Positions 5,964 to 6,709 of a DNA stretch of 6,709 bases are shown one piece after another. Below the pieces are notes generated by a model. It was not told the origin of the DNA. It was given only the letters and a program-made list of their open reading frames with translations, and ran no database searches. This stretch comes from a bacterium. Lineage in GTDB: Bacteria > JAHJDO01. The number at the start of each line of letters is the position of its first letter. Position 1 is the first letter of the stretch. Position numbers and translations under genes: made by a program. Where the stretch lies: NCBI GenBank assembly GCA_030611945.1, contig JAUWOV010000086.1, positions 1 to 6,709 on the forward strand. The letters are read 5' to 3'.

Positions 5964-6050
5964 AATAATAAAAAGAGCCAACATAATAACAACAGCCGCC
6001 AATCTCAATATTGCAAAACCTATAGATTCTTTGAGCTTTCTTAAATTCAT
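5958..6050 (-). pseudogene. pstA: phosphate ABC transporter permease PstA, N-terminal fragment cut by the transposon
   Basis: PstA pairs with PstC to form the membrane channel of the high-affinity PstSCAB phosphate importer. The frame starts with ATG 6050-6048, overlapping the pstC stop as ATGA, and reads MNLRKLKESIGFAILRLAAV and then VIMLALFII, which is a basic N-terminus entering the first membrane helix. After codon 29 the right terminal repeat begins, giving Gly and a TAA at 5960-5958. PstA proteins normally have about 280-300 residues, so over 90 percent is missing and the fragment cannot work. Identification rests on the N-terminal pattern and on its place directly after pstC. The rest of pstA, and the expected pstB and phoU, are not on the other side of the transposon. 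Confidence 0.82.
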
Positions 6051-6709
6051 CCTAATCTTCTCCTGAATCTCTGTGTTAAAAGATCGGCAATGATATTAAA
6101 AGCCAATGTCATCATAAAAAGAACTATGGCAATAGCAAACAAAGCGTGATAGTGATCGCCTCCTACCACTGTTTCCCCCATCTCAGCAGCAATAGTGGCA
6201 GTCATGGTGCGCACAGGTCTGAAAAAGGAGCGAGGTATAACCGCTGCTCCGCCCGCAACCATTAACACAGTCATTGTTTCACCCACTGCTCTGCCCATGC
6301 CCAAGATAATTGCAGTGCTTATTCCGCCAGCTGCGGCAGGAACAGTTATTTTGACAGTTGTCTCCCATCTGTTTGCTCCTAATGCGTATGAAGCTTCTTT
6401 AAAACTCTTGGGAACCGAAGAAATAGCGTCTTCGGAAATACTGGTAATAGTTGGAATAGCCATAATCCCCAAAAGGATAGAGGCGGTAAATGCAGTCAGC
6501 CCCACGGGTAAACCGAAAAAATTCTGCACCCACGGAGCCACAACCACCATTCCAAAGAAGCCGTAAACCACAGAAGGAATACCTGCGAGAAGTTCTATTG
6601 TCGGCTTTATAAGCCCTTTTATTCTTGGTTGAGCCGCTTCTGAGATGTAAATAGCTGAAGCCACTCCTAAAGGCACAGCAATAATCAGCGCGCCAAATGT
6701 AACCCATAG
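6047..6709 (-). CDS. pstC: phosphate ABC transporter permease PstC, 5' end outside the window
   Basis: This inner-membrane permease subunit of the PstSCAB phosphate importer has 220 residues visible, open to the right edge; the true start lies beyond. It begins LWVTFGALIIAVPLGVASAI, in the middle of the permease domain, so the GTG at 6676 is an internal codon and not the start. Visible features are several membrane helices, the GIPSVVYGFFG loop, and an EAA-type cytoplasmic loop that would contact the PstB ATPase (SFKEASYALGANRWETTVKI, followed by GGISTAIILGMGRAVGET). The C-terminus is hydrophobic with a basic tail (RFRRRLG). It overlaps pstA by four bases (ATGA), so they form an operon. With pstA broken downstream, PstC has no partner encoded here. 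Assignment to PstC and not PstA rests on gene order and on the following PstA N-terminus. Confidence 0.93.
   Translation of the reverse strand, partial: LWVTFGALIIAVPLGVASAIYISEAAQPRIKGLIKPTIELLAGIPSVVYGFFGMVVVAPWVQNFFGLPVGLTAFTASILLGIMAIPTITSISEDAISSVPKSFKEASYALGANRWETTVKITVPAAAGGISTAIILGMGRAVGETMTVLMVAGGAAVIPRSFFRPVRTMTATIAAEMGETVVGGDHYHALFAIAIVLFMMTLAFNIIADLLTQRFRRRLG

Noticed and set aside
6195-6566. 123-codon rightward ORF across pstC
   Set aside because: It is an antisense shadow of a strongly recognisable permease gene.

Overview
The window is an AT-rich bacterial segment. A compact Tn3-family transposon of about 4.0 kb (1942-5963) sits between two broken inorganic-phosphate transport genes. 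Coding style (ATG starts, purine-rich Shine-Dalgarno sites, ATGA-type overlaps between genes) is bacterial. The exact lineage cannot be fixed from this sequence. The resolvase resembles those I associate with anaerobic or uncultured Gram-negative groups, but that is only an impression.

Left flank (1-1941): about 260 bases hold no convincing gene, only some short leftward open stretches that may be a decayed gene and a partial ORF running off the left edge. A short Cys-containing hypothetical ORF follows. Then comes trmO, a tRNA t6A37 N6-methyltransferase, whose stop overlaps the start of a Na+/phosphate cotransporter gene (nptA-like). The cotransporter keeps both QSSSAT transport repeats, but its reading frame runs into the left terminal repeat of the transposon and stops there, so the usual C-terminal PhoU-like part is missing.

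Transposon (1942-5963): it has perfect 40-bp terminal inverted repeats, a leftward serine resolvase (tnpR), a 128-bp divergent control region with resolvase-type half-sites and a strong extended -10 promoter, and a rightward full-length Tn3 transposase (tnpA) with a recognisable D-D-E triad. There are no passenger genes. The ends are unusual: each 40-bp repeat carries the GGGTAAA end motif twice, and a shortened third copy lies just inside the left end.

Right flank (5964-6709): leftward pstC (5' end outside the window) is followed, with an ATGA overlap, by only the first 29 codons of pstA, which is cut by the right end of the transposon. pstB and phoU would be expected next but are absent.

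The main observation is that the two ends of one transposon cut two different genes, both in phosphate uptake, and there is no 5-bp target duplication. A simple insertion cannot produce this. It implies a transposon-driven adjacent deletion or inversion, recombination between two copies, or a mis-join at a repeated element during assembly. If real, the high-affinity Pst transporter has lost its PstA permease here, while the NptA-like transporter may survive as a core-only protein. No undescribed multi-gene system was found.
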